A stretch of 64,000 nt of DNA from Streptomyces sp. H27-C3 (GTDB lineage Bacteria > Actinomycetota > Actinomycetes > Streptomycetales > Streptomycetaceae): positions 1 to 64,000 of the forward strand of contig NZ_JASITA010000039.1 in NCBI RefSeq assembly GCF_030063415.1, read 5' to 3'. Below are positions 1 to 8,455 of the stretch, piece by piece. Below the pieces are notes generated by a model that saw nothing but the letters and a program-made list of their open reading frames with translations, searched no databases and was not told the DNA's origin. The first letter of the stretch is position 1. Each line of letters begins with the position of its first letter. The translations under genes were made by a program, and so were the position numbers.

Positions 1-36
1 TCTGGGGCCTTCGAATCCAAGGCGGAGGAGGGAGTG

Positions 37-135
37 ATGGCGGAGCCATCGCGACTGACGACAACGCCGGAGGCGGAGGTCCCAGGCGCCGCGACGCCGC
101 TGCCAATCGTGGGTGAGGTCGTTAGAAAGTTGTGA
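37..135 (+). CDS. small unrecognised ORF, 32 aa, end overlaps a repeat
   Basis: An ATG at 37 follows a strong purine-rich Shine-Dalgarno stretch (GGAGGAGGGA at 24-33), and the frame runs to TGA at 133-135. The same frame is open back to base 1, so it could also be the tail of a longer gene that begins before the window. The product begins MAEPSRLTTTPE and ends IVGEVVRKL. I do not recognise a family. Its last 19 codons lie almost wholly inside a 56-bp sequence that recurs at 37911-37966, where the frame is not kept. The repeat, rather than the protein, may therefore be the meaningful unit. Confidence 0.3.
   Translation: MAEPSRLTTTPEAEVPGAATPLPIVGEVVRKL
69..124. repeat. 56-bp dispersed repeat, copy 1
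   Basis: Bases 69-124 are identical to 37911-37966. This copy lacks the inverted left arm that precedes the other copy, so it looks like one end of an element whose remainder lies before the window or has been lost. The flanks diverge immediately on both sides, which gives sharp boundaries. Confidence 0.75.
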
Positions 136-198
136 TGTGCGGCACTTGTGGTAGGGGGTAGCGGAGACTGAAACGCACCCCTGTGAGAGGTACTGCCT

Positions 199-1950
199 GT
201 GACGCACGACGGACCACATACGAGTGATGCGGGGAAGGGGTCAGTACCTGTCCATCTTCCCGGCAGCCCTCATGAAACCCCGGCTCCCCAGACCGACCGC
301 ATCGTGTTCGGCGTCACCGCCGTCTTCACGGTGGCCTTCGTGGTCTGGGGCGCCGTGGCGACCGAGCAGCTGGAAAGCGTCTCGGGCAGGCTCCTGAAGG
401 GGTTGATGCACAACGGCGGTTGGGCTTTCATGCTCGCCGCCTCCGGCTTCGTCGTCTTCGCCCTGTGGCTCGCGATCAGCCGCTACGGGAGGATCACCCT
501 CGGTGAGGAGGGGGAGAAGCCCGAGTTCCGCACGGTGTCCTGGGTCGCGATGATGTTCAGCGCCGGTATGGGTATCGGCCTGATGTTCTTCGGCGTCAGC
601 GAGCCTCTCTCACACCTCGGCTCGCCCCCGCCCGGCACCGACCCCGCCACCTCGGCGGAGGCCATGCAGACGGCGATGGCCACCACCCTGTTCCACTGGA
701 CGCTCCACCCGTGGGCGATCTACGCGGTGGTCGGTCTCGCCATCGCGTACAGCACCTTCCGGCGCCGCAGGCGCCAGACGATCAGCGCGGTCTTCACCCC
801 GCTCATCGGCGAGAAGCACGCCAACGGCGGTGTGGGCCGGGGGATCGACATCCTCGCGATCTTCGCGACGCTCTTCGGCTCCGCCGCCTCGCTGGGCCTC
901 GGCGCCCTTCAGATCGGCAGCGGAGTCCAGGAGCTGGACTGGAAGAAGACGGTGGGCACCGGCCTGCTCGTCACGATCATCGCTGTGCTCACGATCGCGT
1001 TCGTCGCTTCCGCCATCTCCGGTGTGGAGAAGGGCATCCAGTGGCTGTCCAACATCAATATGGTGCTCGCCGGACTCCTGGTCCTGTTCGTCTTCATCGT
1101 GGGCCCGACCATCTTCATGCTCGACCTGCTGCCGACCTCCTTGGGCGCGTATCTGGGTGATCTGCCGCAACTCATCGGGCGGACCGAGGCGACAGGCAAC
1201 AAGGACGTCGCGGACTGGCTGGGCAGCTGGACCGTCTTCTACTGGGCCTGGTGGATCTCCTGGACGCCGTTCGTCGGCATGTTCATCGCCAGGATCAGCC
1301 GCGGCCGTACGATCCGTCAGTTCGTCGGCGGCGTCATCCTGGTGCCGAGCACGGTCAGCCTGCTGTGGTTCGCCGTCTTCGGCGGCACGGCCATGAAGCT
1401 GCAGGAGGCTGGAAAGCTCTCCGACGAGGCGACCCCCGAGGGCCAGCTCTTCGGCGTACTCCAGGAGTACCCCATCGCCACCGCGACGAGCCTGCTCGTC
1501 ATGATCCTGGTGGGCATCTTCTTCGTCTCGGGCGCCGACGCGGCGTCCATCGTGATGGGCACGCTCTCGCAGAAGGGCTCCTTCGAGCCCAGCAAGTTCG
1601 TGGTCATCTTCTGGGGTGTGGTCACGGGCGCGGTCGCGGCCGTGATGCTGCTCATCGGCGACGGTGAGAGCGACGCACTGGCCGGACTGCAGAATCTGAC
1701 GATCCTCGTAGCGGCGCCCTTCGCCGTCGTGATGATCGGCATGTGCTTCGCGCTGATGCGCGACCTGCGCAAGGACCCGCTGATCGTGCGCGGCGAGAAG
1801 GGCGTGGAAGCAATCGAGACGGCGGTGATCGCCGGCCACGAGCAGTACGACGGTGACTTCGAGCTGCAGATCGGCCCGGGTACCGGTGACACCGACACCA
1901 ACGGGGAATCCGGCACGAACGGGATGGAAGAGCCCGCAGGGCGCCCCTGA
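199..1950 (+). CDS. BCCT-family betaine/choline/carnitine transporter
   Basis: A 583-residue integral membrane protein of the BCCT family, secondary transporters that import quaternary-ammonium osmolytes such as glycine betaine with Na+ or H+. About twelve hydrophobic segments run from residue 35 to 520. The family signature is clear near residues 344-378 (WAWWISWTPFVGMFIARIS followed by RGRTIRQF). The final ~65 residues form a hydrophilic, acidic tail (ending with TDTNGESGTNG-type sequence), the part that senses ionic strength in characterised members. The GTG start at 199 follows GAGAGG. It stands alone, with a convergent broken oxidase gene downstream. The exact substrate cannot be read from the sequence. 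Confidence 0.93.
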   Translation: MTHDGPHTSDAGKGSVPVHLPGSPHETPAPQTDRIVFGVTAVFTVAFVVWGAVATEQLESVSGRLLKGLMHNGGWAFMLAASGFVVFALWLAISRYGRITLGEEGEKPEFRTVSWVAMMFSAGMGIGLMFFGVSEPLSHLGSPPPGTDPATSAEAMQTAMATTLFHWTLHPWAIYAVVGLAIAYSTFRRRRRQTISAVFTPLIGEKHANGGVGRGIDILAIFATLFGSAASLGLGALQIGSGVQELDWKKTVGTGLLVTIIAVLTIAFVASAISGVEKGIQWLSNINMVLAGLLVLFVFIVGPTIFMLDLLPTSLGAYLGDLPQLIGRTEATGNKDVADWLGSWTVFYWAWWISWTPFVGMFIARISRGRTIRQFVGGVILVPSTVSLLWFAVFGGTAMKLQEAGKLSDEATPEGQLFGVLQEYPIATATSLLVMILVGIFFVSGADAASIVMGTLSQKGSFEPSKFVVIFWGVVTGAVAAVMLLIGDGESDALAGLQNLTILVAAPFAVVMIGMCFALMRDLRKDPLIVRGEKGVEAIETAVIAGHEQYDGDFELQIGPGTGDTDTNGESGTNGMEEPAGRP

Positions 1951-2021
1951 GACGGTTGCCGCCGACCGCGCAGTGCCGCTCGCGCGGCGTGGCCGGCGGC
2001 CCCGCCCGGTCCCACCGTTCC

Positions 2022-2648
2022 TCAGCCCGCGACCAGCCGGGCCGCATCCCGCGCGCAGCCCCACGCGACGGTGACCCCCGCGCCCCCGTGCCCGTAGTTG
2101 TGCACGCACAGCGCCCCGGACGGCAACCGCTCCGCGGCCGGCCGCACCCCGCCCGCGCGCGCCGGACGCAGCCCGACCCGGTGCTCCAGGATCCCGGCGC
2201 CCGCCACCTCGGGCCGCACCCGGGAGCAGCGCTCCACGATCGCCCGCGCGACAGCCGGATCGGGGTCCGTGTCCCAGTTGTCCTCCTGGGCGGTGCCGCC
2301 GAGGACCAGGCCGTACGGATCCTCCCGCAGCCCCGGTACGTCGGCGGCCCACGGCCCGAGACCGGCCAGTGCGGTGCCCGTCATGACCCCCTCCACCAGC
2401 CGCACGCCCGTCTCGTCGGGGGAGCGGGCCAGGTGCTCGTACACCCGCAGTGAGGCCAGCGACCAGGCGCCCACCCGTTCCGCGGGCTCGATGCGATACG
2501 GCCACCACAGCGCGCCCGCCACCGCGGACGTCGTCGCGTCCACCTGCTCCCTGCTCCACACCCGTACCGGAGTGCCACTTTCCGCGAGGGTGACGGCCGT
2601 CGTCAGCCCGATCGCCCCGCCACCCACCACGATCACTTCGCTGCTCAT
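2022..2648 (-). pseudogene. D-amino-acid oxidase-like FAD enzyme with internal deletion
   Basis: The N-terminus has a textbook dinucleotide-binding start (VIVVGGGAIGLTTA, residues 6-19). The next ~100 residues match FAD-dependent D-amino-acid oxidases, including the SAVAGALWWPY segment. The C-terminus also matches (VLGGTAQEDNWD, then HNYGHGGAGVTVAWGCA). The whole product is only 208 residues, against about 310-320 for the family. The segment between LREDP and YGLVLGGT, which normally carries the substrate-site lid and the strand returning to FAD, is absent, so an in-frame deletion of about 100 codons is inferred. It could still be translated but should not be catalytically competent. It overlaps no neighbour and converges on the BCCT gene. 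Confidence 0.8.
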
Positions 2649-2739
2649 GGACGGACCCTAAGGGGTGTCCGGTCGAAGGACGCCAATCGAATGTGTGATG
2701 CCACGCTCACGACACGTCATCAGTGGGAATACTCAGGAC

Positions 2740-3765
2740 ATGTCTGTCGAGTACGCGACCTTCGGGCTGGCTCCCGCGATGCGCGCCGGGGGAGTCCTCA
2801 GCAATGGCGCCTACCAAGTGCACCGTGAATTCATGGACTTCGTCGTCGACGGCCGCCCCCTGCTGTACCGGCTCTCCGACCTCGACGCCGTCTCCCCGCT
2901 CGCCTCGGACGTACCGCCCGCCATCTTCACCGAGCAGGTGCGCAGCCTGCTGCTCGAGGCGGACGCACCGCTGGCCGACGGCCGGTACATCATCTACGGC
3001 TGCCCCGAGTGCGAGGGACTGGAGTGCGGAGCGGTCACCGCCGTCATCGAGCGGGCGGGCGAGGACTTCGTCTGGCGCGACTTCGCCTGGCAGACCAGCG
3101 AGGTCGCCGACCTGGAGATGAACGGCTACCACGGCATAGGCCCCTTCCGCTTCGAAGGCGAGCAGTACCGCGCCGCACTGGAACGGCTGGCGACCGGCGC
3201 CGACGAGCCGCCCGCCCGCCGCCGCGTCCTGCTGATCGGCGCACGCGTCGCGGTCCTGGCCAGGCTCGCCGCGGCCCTGCGCATCATCAACATCGGCGCG
3301 GACATCACCCATGACGCGGCGCACGCCCCCGCCGAGGAGCTGCGGGAGTACGGGGCGGTGGCCTTCGGGGAGTCGGTCGACGAGCAGGAACGCACGGCCG
3401 TGCAGGCCGCCTTCGCACGGGCCGGTGCGGACGTCGCCTACATTGACGCTCTGGCGCCCATCGTCCCGCTGCTCGTCGCCCAGATCGAGCAGGCCCTGGA
3501 CCGCAGTCCACTGGAGCAGCGCCGACTGACACAGCTGGTGGCCGTCGAGGGCGAGGCGGGTGTGGAGGTCACGTCGACCTGCCGGGTGCAGCTGATCTCG
3601 TACCGCCTGGATCGTCTCCACCGGGCTCACACCCATGACGTATTCGACGCCGTGCTGGACCCCGGCAAACACCGGATCGCGCTGGACGAGCAGGCGACAA
3701 GGGGGCGGTCCTTCATCGTGGCGCGCACGATGGGAGGTGTGCTCGTGGCCCCCATGGTGCGCTGA
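2740..3765 (+). CDS. conserved actinobacterial protein, function unknown (341 aa)
   Basis: A soluble protein with no signal peptide or membrane segment. I chose the ATG at 2740 (MSVEYATFGLAP) because the protein-like composition begins there. An upstream GTG at 2665 would add an arginine-rich stretch of poor quality. The N-terminal half contains a cysteine cluster, CPECEGLEC at residues 88-96, that could bind metal, but this is not proven. The second half (about residues 160-270) has alternating hydrophobic strands and helices resembling a Rossmann-like fold (VLLIGARVAVLARLAAALR), without a clear glycine-rich nucleotide loop. It is followed after 34 bp by the ABC-F gene on the same strand. 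I cannot assign a reaction. Confidence 0.7.
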   Translation: MSVEYATFGLAPAMRAGGVLSNGAYQVHREFMDFVVDGRPLLYRLSDLDAVSPLASDVPPAIFTEQVRSLLLEADAPLADGRYIIYGCPECEGLECGAVTAVIERAGEDFVWRDFAWQTSEVADLEMNGYHGIGPFRFEGEQYRAALERLATGADEPPARRRVLLIGARVAVLARLAAALRIINIGADITHDAAHAPAEELREYGAVAFGESVDEQERTAVQAAFARAGADVAYIDALAPIVPLLVAQIEQALDRSPLEQRRLTQLVAVEGEAGVEVTSTCRVQLISYRLDRLHRAHTHDVFDAVLDPGKHRIALDEQATRGRSFIVARTMGGVLVAPMVR

Positions 3766-3799
3766 GCCCCAAGGGCCGTTCGATAGGATCCGTGGCCTG

Positions 3800-5437
3800 A
3801 TGACTGCAACTCTCGTCGCCAAAGATCTCGCCGCGGGCCACGGCGACCGCTCGCTCTTCTCCGGCCTCGACCTGGTCGTCGCACCCGGTGACGTGATCGG
3901 TCTCGTTGGTGTCAACGGCGCGGGCAAGTCCACGCTGCTGCGCCTCCTCGCCGGACTCGACACCCCCGAGGGCGGCGAGCTGCGGCTCTCGCCGCCCACC
4001 GCCACCGTCGGTCACCTCCCGCAGGAGCCCGAGCGGCGCGAGGGCGAGACGGTACGGACGTTCCTCGCCCGGCGCACCGGAGTCGCCGCCGCGCAGCTCG
4101 CGCTGGACGAAGCGACGCAGGCACTCGTCGACGAGACGCCGGGCGCGGACGACGCGTACTCCACGAGCCTGGAGCGCTGGCTCGACCTCGGCGCCGCCGA
4201 CCTCGACGAGCGGGCCGAGGAGGTCACCGCCTCGCTCGGTCTGACCGTCGGCCTCGACCGGCCCATGACCGAGCTCTCCGGCGGCCAGGCCGCCCGAGCG
4301 GGCCTCGCCTCGCTGCTGCTGTCGCGCTACGACGTCTTCCTCCTCGACGAGCCGACCAACGACCTCGACCTGGACGGCCTGGAGCGACTTGAGCGCTTCG
4401 TCGCCGGACTGCGCGCCGGAACCGTCGTCATCAGCCACGACCGGGAGTTCCTGACCCGTACGGTCACCAAGGTCCTGGAGCTCGACCTCGCCCAGCAGCA
4501 GATCACGCTCTACGGCGGCGGCTACACGGCGTACCTCGAAGAGCGGGAGACCGCCCGCCGGCACGCCCGCGAGGGGTACGAGGAGTACGCCGACAAGAAG
4601 GCGGGTCTCGAAGCGCGCGGCCACATGCAGCGCTCCTGGATGGACAAGGGCGTCAAGAATGCCCGCCGCAAGGCGACCGACGGCGACAAGCTCGGCCGCA
4701 ATGCCCGCAGTGAGGCCAGCGAGAAGCAGGCCGCGAAGGCGCGCCAGACCCAGCGCATGATCGAGCGCCTGGACACGGTCGATGAGCCCCGCAAGGAGTG
4801 GGAGCTGCACATGGAGATCGCGACGGCGCCGCGCTCCGGGGCGGTCGTGGCGACCCTGCGCGAGGCCGAGCTGCGCCGCGGCGACTTCACGTTCGGCCCC
4901 GCGTCGCTCCAGATCGACTGGGCGGACCGCGTCGCGATCACCGGCGCCAACGGCGCGGGCAAGTCCACGCTGCTCGCCGTCCTGCTCGGCAGGCTGACAC
5001 CGGACGCGGGATACGCGACGCTCGGCCCCGGGGTGGTGGTCGGCGAGGTCGACCAGGCCCGCGGCCTCTTCTACGGTACGGAAACGCTCCTGGCCGCGTT
5101 CTGCGCGGCGGTCCCGGACACCGAACCGGCGGAAGTACGCACCCTGCTGGCCAAGTTCGGCCTCCGGGCGGATCACGTTCTGCGCCCCGCCACGACGCTC
5201 TCACCGGGGGAGCGGACCCGGGCGGCGCTCGCGCTGCTTCAGGGCCGGGGCGTGAATCTGCTGGTCCTGGACGAGCCGACGAACCATCTGGACCTGGTGG
5301 CGATCGAGCAGCTGGAATCGGCGCTCGACACCTACGAGGGCACGCTGCTGCTGGTCACGCACGACCGCCGAATGCTGGACGCGGTCCGCACCACGCGGCG
5401 CGTCGAGGTCACGGACGGCAAGGTGCACGAGCACTGA
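3800..5437 (+). CDS. ABC-F family ATP-binding protein
   Basis: A cytoplasmic protein of 545 residues with two ATP-binding cassettes and no membrane segments, the layout of ABC-F proteins, which act on the ribosome rather than in transport. Cassette 1 has Walker A GVNGAGKST (about residue 37), signature LSGGQ (about 158) and Walker B LLDEPTNDLDL. Cassette 2 has GANGAGKST (about 381), a variant signature LSPGERT and LVLDEPTNHLDL. Between them lies a long charged linker (about 245-330) rich in Arg, Lys and Glu, as expected for the P-site tRNA interaction motif. The second signature replaces GGQ with PGE, which is common in this subgroup. ATG at 3800 follows AGGATC. Whether it protects against an antibiotic or acts in general translation cannot be told. 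Confidence 0.9.
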   Translation: MTATLVAKDLAAGHGDRSLFSGLDLVVAPGDVIGLVGVNGAGKSTLLRLLAGLDTPEGGELRLSPPTATVGHLPQEPERREGETVRTFLARRTGVAAAQLALDEATQALVDETPGADDAYSTSLERWLDLGAADLDERAEEVTASLGLTVGLDRPMTELSGGQAARAGLASLLLSRYDVFLLDEPTNDLDLDGLERLERFVAGLRAGTVVISHDREFLTRTVTKVLELDLAQQQITLYGGGYTAYLEERETARRHAREGYEEYADKKAGLEARGHMQRSWMDKGVKNARRKATDGDKLGRNARSEASEKQAAKARQTQRMIERLDTVDEPRKEWELHMEIATAPRSGAVVATLREAELRRGDFTFGPASLQIDWADRVAITGANGAGKSTLLAVLLGRLTPDAGYATLGPGVVVGEVDQARGLFYGTETLLAAFCAAVPDTEPAEVRTLLAKFGLRADHVLRPATTLSPGERTRAALALLQGRGVNLLVLDEPTNHLDLVAIEQLESALDTYEGTLLLVTHDRRMLDAVRTTRRVEVTDGKVHEH

Positions 5438-5601
5438 GGGGTGGGGGCGGTGTGCGGCGGCTGGGTCCGGGTGCGGGGGCGGTTCGGTGCGGGTTGCCTG
5501 CGGCGCTGTCCCCTACCCGTGCCTTCCCGCTGCGACATGGTGCGGCTGCCGCCGCGTGGCGGGGACAAGCCCCCGGACCCCCGGGGCACCCTTCAGGCGT
5601 G

Positions 5602-5652
5602 TCCTCGATCGCCGGACAGGCTGAACCTTTCAGCCTGTCCGGCGATCGAGGA
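5602..5652. terminator. bidirectional hairpin between convergent genes
   Basis: Bases 5602-5625 and 5629-5652 are perfect inverted repeats (24-bp stem, 3-base loop CCT), placed between the ends of the ABC-F gene and tex. No T-run follows, as is usual in Streptomyces. The rest of the gap 5438-5740 holds only GC-rich sequence of the kind often found around such palindromes and no gene I can support. Confidence 0.8.
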
Positions 5653-5740
5653 CCGGGGTCTGGGGCGGAGCCCCGGTTACGGGAAGGGGTGGGGAACAAG
5701 CCCGGTGCAGCGGCAGCGGCACCCGCAATCCCCTGCCGCC

Positions 5741-8125
5741 TCAGCCCCGCTTCGGGTCCGTAAGCCCTGCCTTGCGCAGCGCGTCCGCCATCGCGCTGTT
5801 CGCCGGAGCAGGTGCCGGACGGCCGCCGCCACCACCTCCAGGGCTCCCGCCCCCACGCTGCTGCGGACGCCCCTGCCGCTGCTGCGGCGGCCTGCCACCC
5901 GAGCCGCCGGAGCCCCGCTCACGCTTCTGGCCGCCACCGCCCGGCTGCGACGCATCGTCGTCCAGCCGCAGCGTCAGCGAGATCCGCTTGCGCGGAATGT
6001 CCACCTCCATGACCTTGACCTTCACGACGTCGCCGGACTTGACGACGTCCCGCGGGTCCTTGACGAAGGTCCTGGACAGCGCCGACACATGGACCAGACC
6101 GTCCTGATGGACGCCGACGTCCACGAACGCACCGAACGCCGCGACGTTCGTGACGACGCCTTCGAGCACCATCCCGGGCGCCAGGTCGCCGAGCTTCTCG
6201 ACGCCCTCCTTGAAGGTCGCCGTCTTGAACGCGGGCCGCGGGTCGCGACCGGGCTTCTCCAGCTCCCGCAGGATGTCCGTGACGGTGGGCAGCCCGAACT
6301 TGTCGTTCACGTAGTCGGCCGGCTTCAGCGACCTCAGCACCGGCGCGTTACCGATGAGCGTGCCGACCCCGCTGCCCGCGGTCTTGACCATCGCCCGCAC
6401 CACGGGGTACGCCTCGGGGTGCACGCTCGACGCGTCCAGCGGGTCGTCGCCGCCCTGGATCCGCAGGAAGCCCGCGCACTGCTCGTACGCCTTCGGACCC
6501 AGCCGTGCCACGTCCTTGAGGCCCTTGCGGGAGCGGAAAGGACCATTGGCGTCCCGGTGCGAGACGATGTTCTCGGCGAGTCCGGAGCCGATGCCGGAGA
6601 CCCGCGAAAGCAGCGGCGCGGACGCGGTGTTGACGTCCACGCCCACCCCGTTCACACAGTCCTCGACGACCGCGTCGAGCGAGCGCGACAGCTTCACCTC
6701 GGACAGGTCGTGCTGGTACTGGCCGACACCGATCGACCTGGGGTCGATCTTGACCAGCTCGGCCAGCGGGTCCTGGAGGCGGCGCGCGATCGACACCGCG
6801 CCCCGGATCGTGACGTCGAGATCCGGCAGCTCCTGCGAGGCGAAGGCGGACGCCGAATAAACGGACGCGCCGGCCTCCGACACCATCACCTTCGTCAGGT
6901 TCAACTCCGGGTGCTTCTCGCACAGTTCACCGGCGAGCTTGTCGGTCTCGCGGGACGCCGTGCCATTGCCGATCGCGATCAGCTCGACGTTGTGGTCCTT
7001 GGCGATGCGCGCCAGCTTGGCGAGGGACTCGTCCCACCTGTTCTGCGGGACGTGCGGGTGGATCACGTCCTGCGCGACGACCTTGCCGGTCGCGTCCACG
7101 ACGGCGACCTTCACACCCGTACGGAATCCCGGGTCGAGTCCGAGCGTGGCGCGGCTGCCCGCGGGGGCCGCGAGGAGCAGGTCACGCAGATTCGCCGCGA
7201 AGACCTTGACCGCCTCGTCCTCGGCGGCCGTGCGCAGCCTCAGCCGCAGGTCGATCCCGAGGTGCACCAGGATCCGGGTCCGCCATGCCCAGCGCACCGT
7301 CTCGCCGAGCCACTTGTCGCCGGGGCGGCCCTGGTTGGAGATCCCGAAGCGGTGGGCGACCATGGCCTCGTACGCGGAAGGGCCTGGCTCGTCGGACGGC
7401 TCCTCCGGCTCCAGGACCAGGTCGAGTACGTCTTCCTTCTCGCCCCTGAGCATGGCCAGCACCCGGTGCGACGGCAGTGCGGTGAAGGGCTCGGCGAAGT
7501 CGAAGTAGTCGGCGAACTTGGCGCCCGCCTCCTCCTTGCCCGACCGGACCTTCGCGGCCAGCCGGCCCCGCGACCACATGCGCTCCCGGACCTCGCCGAT
7601 CAGGTCGGCGTCCTCCGAGAAGCGCTCGGTGAGGATGGCCCGCGCGCCCTCCAGCGCGGCGGCGGGGTCCGCGACGCCCTTGTCGGCGTCCACGAACGCG
7701 GCGGCCACGGCCAGCGGGTCGCGTCCCGGGTCGCCGAGCAGGCCCTGGCCCAGCGGCTCCAGGCCGGCCTCGCGCGCGATCTGCGCCTTCGTCCTGCGCT
7801 TGGGCTTGAACGGCAGGTAGATGTCTTCCAGCCGGGCCTTGGTGTCGGCGGCCCGAATCCGTGCCTCAAGGGCCTCGTCCAGCTTGCCCTGTTCGCGTAC
7901 GGACTCCAGGACCGCGGCCCGTCGCTCCTCCAGCTCGCGCAGATACCGCAGCCGCTCCTCAAGGGTGCGCAGCTGCGCATCGTCGAGCTCCTCGGTCGCT
8001 TCCTTGCGGTAACGAGCGATGAACGGCACGGTCGAGCCGCCGTCGAGCAACTCGACGGCGGCTCGGACCTGCCGCTCCTTGACGCCGAGTTCCTCGGCGA
8101 TACTGCCTTCGATGGACGTCGTCAC
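5741..8125 (-). CDS. tex: Tex family S1-type RNA-binding transcription accessory protein
   Basis: At 794 residues this is the length and order of Tex proteins. A helical N-terminal region carries the conserved start (VPFIARYRKEAT near 33-44). A YqgF/RNase-H-like domain follows around 320-450, then helix-hairpin-helix repeats around 480-560 (VNTASAPLLSRVSGIG). An S1 RNA-binding domain lies at about 645-718 (LEGVVTNVAAFGAFVDVG). The tail from about 721 is basic and Gly/Gln-rich (RGGGSPGGGGGGR), an RGG-like extension often seen in actinobacterial Tex and likely to help nucleic-acid binding. Tex associates with nucleic acids and transcription complexes in the cytoplasm. ATG at 8125 gives MTTSIEGSIAEELG. 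It is monocistronic here. Confidence 0.95.
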   Translation of the reverse strand: MTTSIEGSIAEELGVKERQVRAAVELLDGGSTVPFIARYRKEATEELDDAQLRTLEERLRYLRELEERRAAVLESVREQGKLDEALEARIRAADTKARLEDIYLPFKPKRRTKAQIAREAGLEPLGQGLLGDPGRDPLAVAAAFVDADKGVADPAAALEGARAILTERFSEDADLIGEVRERMWSRGRLAAKVRSGKEEAGAKFADYFDFAEPFTALPSHRVLAMLRGEKEDVLDLVLEPEEPSDEPGPSAYEAMVAHRFGISNQGRPGDKWLGETVRWAWRTRILVHLGIDLRLRLRTAAEDEAVKVFAANLRDLLLAAPAGSRATLGLDPGFRTGVKVAVVDATGKVVAQDVIHPHVPQNRWDESLAKLARIAKDHNVELIAIGNGTASRETDKLAGELCEKHPELNLTKVMVSEAGASVYSASAFASQELPDLDVTIRGAVSIARRLQDPLAELVKIDPRSIGVGQYQHDLSEVKLSRSLDAVVEDCVNGVGVDVNTASAPLLSRVSGIGSGLAENIVSHRDANGPFRSRKGLKDVARLGPKAYEQCAGFLRIQGGDDPLDASSVHPEAYPVVRAMVKTAGSGVGTLIGNAPVLRSLKPADYVNDKFGLPTVTDILRELEKPGRDPRPAFKTATFKEGVEKLGDLAPGMVLEGVVTNVAAFGAFVDVGVHQDGLVHVSALSRTFVKDPRDVVKSGDVVKVKVMEVDIPRKRISLTLRLDDDASQPGGGGQKRERGSGGSGGRPPQQRQGRPQQRGGGSPGGGGGGRPAPAPANSAMADALRKAGLTDPKRG

Positions 8126-8215
8126 GATGTTCCCGACTCGCCTTCTCCTGCGGGCTGTGCTTGAGCCTGCATTGTGCAGGGTTGTCGGGTCCTCTGTCGC
8201 GCGCCCACCGGCCGA

Positions 8216-8353
8216 TCAGGCCCGGCGCCCTCCGCGCGAAGCGGTGTTCGACGCACCGCCGAACAGCTTTGCCACCAGCCGGAAGGGCAGTGTCACCACC
8301 GTGGCGATGGCCGACCCGATCGTACGGAACACGTCTCCTATCGCACGAAGCAC
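8216..8353 (-). CDS. LPFR-motif small protein, 45 aa
   Basis: A very short gene with an ideal ribosome-binding site (AGGAGG, 6 bases before GTG at 8353-8351). The product starts MLRAIGDVFRTIGSAIATVV and contains TLPFRLVAKLFGG followed by a basic Arg/Gly tail. An amphipathic hydrophobic helix with an LPFR motif defines a small-protein family annotated in Streptomyces. A longer reading from 8443 exists but lacks a ribosome site. Function is unknown; peripheral membrane association is my inference from the amphipathic helix. It lies just upstream of tex on the same strand. Confidence 0.75.
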   Translation of the reverse strand: MLRAIGDVFRTIGSAIATVVTLPFRLVAKLFGGASNTASRGGRRA

Positions 8354-8455
8354 GTTGAACCTCCTGATGTTTCGGTGTCTCGCTGTTTCGTTTCCGACAT
8401 CGGTACGGGTTGCCGCGATTGCCGCGCGCAAACTCCCCGACACGGGACAGTCCCA

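Noticed and set aside
610..2559. 649-residue open frame on the minus strand across the BCCT gene
   Set aside because: Arg/Gly/Asp-rich shadow with no domain and no ribosome site. The plus strand has an unmistakable transporter and the minus strand an oxidase in another frame.
5441..8164. 907-residue plus-strand frame
   Set aside because: Composition typical of an antisense GC-skew frame opposite tex, which is complete and conserved on the other strand.
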